29,684 nucleotides of DNA. Source: a virus. Under the pieces are notes generated by a model, which was not told where the DNA came from, ran no database searches, and saw nothing but the letters and a program-made list of their open reading frames with translations. The stretch covers positions 1 to 29,684 of the IMG/VR virus record IMGVR_UViG_3300047557_000495, one strand, 5' to 3'. This document shows positions 29,151 through 29,684 of the stretch, one piece after another (positions within the stretch are counted from its first letter, which is position 1; each line of letters begins with the position of its first letter). The translations under genes were made by a program, and so were the position numbers.

Positions 29151-29588
29151 ATGGCTTCAAAGCATTATCTATGTAGAAAGGTGCAAGATGGAGAGATCAC
29201 TAAGGCTGACATCTTAGAGACTCAAGCTCGCATCACGCTTCTCAATCAAGCCCCGAAGATCGTGACCGATGCGGTCGCTAAGGGTTGGATCTCGTATCCC
29301 GCCAACGCTTATGTCCAGCGCGATGAAGAAGACCTCAGCGAATGGCTCAAGAAGTACGACTGCGAGCTAGCTTATCAACGACGACAGGAAGGCATGACGT
29401 ATCGCGCCATCGCAAAGCTGATGAAGGTTGGCATTGCTCGCATCACTCATATCTTACACAGAGGAGAAGAAATTGTGCTACAACGTAAGCTCAAAGAGCT
29501 AGATATTAAGCCTATTGATCTTCCAAGCAAAGCGACTGTTCGTAAGCATACGACAGTAACCAAGAGGACAAATCGTGCAAAATCCTAA
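29151..29588 (+). CDS. HTH-containing protein, possible late regulator
   Basis: The 145-residue protein (ATG 29151; a longer frame from 29109 is unlikely because it crosses the previous gene) starts MASKHYLCRKVQDGEITKAD. Residues 80-120 include the helix-turn-helix MTYRAIAKLMKVGIARITHIL, a sigma- or resolvase-like pattern. The tail is basic (KATVRKHTTVTKRTNRAKS). Being the last gene before the presumed late promoter region, it might activate the terminase and structural operon. That is inference from position. Confidence 0.65.
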   Translation: MASKHYLCRKVQDGEITKADILETQARITLLNQAPKIVTDAVAKGWISYPANAYVQRDEEDLSEWLKKYDCELAYQRRQEGMTYRAIAKLMKVGIARITHILHRGEEIVLQRKLKELDIKPIDLPSKATVRKHTTVTKRTNRAKS

Positions 29589-29679
29589 TGTTTTCGCGTG
29601 TTTTTGTCTCACTAACACTAGTGATAATGCATTACCTAATCGTATCGCGTATTGCAATTACGTTAGGAGGCTCCCGCCT
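29589..29679 (+). promoter_or_regulatory. Presumed late control region, cos candidate
   Basis: About 90 non-coding bases separate the HTH gene from the last start. They contain a perfect 6-4-6 dyad, the palindrome AATGCATT (29626-29633), the palindrome ATTGCAAT (29651-29658) and GGAG/CTCC arms around a central G (29666-29674). A GATAAT hexamer overlaps the dyad. Because GpA terminases cut at cos sites lying upstream of the small terminase, this is a natural place for cos or a late promoter. I cannot identify either with confidence. Confidence 0.4.
29609..29624 (+). promoter_or_regulatory. Perfect 16-bp dyad upstream of the terminase-side gene
   Basis: TCACTA, loop ACAC and TAGTGA form a perfect inverted repeat. 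It has the same 6-4-6 geometry as the AACCCA dyads but a different sequence, so it may be the site of a different dimeric regulator. GATAAT (29623-29628) overlaps its end as a possible -10, though no well-spaced -35 is visible. Confidence 0.4.
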
Positions 29680-29684
29680 ATGTC
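29680..29684 (+). CDS. Start of a gene cut by the right edge
   Basis: ATG plus two bases lie nine bases after a perfect TAGGAGG ribosome binding site. Only the first codon is visible. Joining base 29684 to base 1 keeps this frame open into the gene ending at 256, giving MSSPRSNSLLYYKRQF as the start of an 86-residue protein. Confidence 0.55.

Noticed and set aside
1-29684. tRNA genes, integrase, CI-like repressor and insertion sequences
   Set aside because: I looked for cloverleaf-like T-loop sequences in the gaps, for recombinase motifs, and for transposase frames or terminal repeats, and found none.

Overview
The window reads as most or all of the genome of a small tailed bacteriophage (class Caudoviricetes, siphovirus-like). 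Every gene lies on the + strand. The genes are tightly packed, with ATGA, GTGA and TGATG overlaps. Markers are a lambda/GpA-type large terminase, a lambda-type portal, a ClpP-like protease fused to a major capsid protein, a tape measure protein, a Bet/RecT annealase and a DnaB-type helicase. I see no integrase, CI-like repressor, tRNA or CRISPR array, so a virulent lifestyle is the simplest reading. The host cannot be named. A Rz1-like lipoprotein suggests a Gram-negative cell. The last five bases (ATG plus two bases, with a good ribosome binding site) join in frame to the ORF that runs off the left edge, so the contig may be a complete circular or circularly permuted genome.

Layout. 1-5217: a small unknown protein, small terminase, a PD-(D/E)XK-like nuclease, large terminase, an unknown protein in the gpW position, and portal. 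5214-8025: protease-capsid fusion and three small head-region proteins. 8037-11292: an unusual insertion of fibre and lysis genes (S74 tail fibre, a DUF7936-like protein, two holin-like peptides, a spanin-like lipoprotein, a second fibre-like protein) between the capsid and connector genes. 11289-15110: connector, tail completion, terminator, major tail protein, probable chaperone and a short tape measure. 15112-19780: an unfamiliar tail-tip set with a 310-aa protein, two tandem paralogues, a 71-aa protein and a 914-aa protein.

19818-22875 is a recombination and nucleotide block: Bet annealase, Cas4/AddB-like Fe-S nuclease, MazG-like pyrophosphatase, single-strand-binding protein, RusA. 23078-25159 is a run of small proteins (ribbon-helix-helix, coiled-coil, HTH) with the endolysin among them. 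25217-28920 holds a metallophosphoesterase, small HTH proteins, a lambda-O-like initiator with iteron-like repeats inside its coding sequence, DnaB helicase, and a second ssDNA-binding-like protein ending in the SSB tip DDIPF. 28943-29588 holds two further small proteins, one with an HTH.

The most interesting signals are: (1) a candidate replication origin inside the initiator gene, with CCCACGGG cores 33 and 11 bp apart followed by a purine-rich A-rich tract; (2) a capsid gene that appears to keep its own translation start inside the protease fusion; (3) a family of 16-bp 6-4-6 dyads at module boundaries; (4) G-free leaders ending in AATACC before several start codons, in place of Shine-Dalgarno sites; and (5) the end-to-end gene junction.
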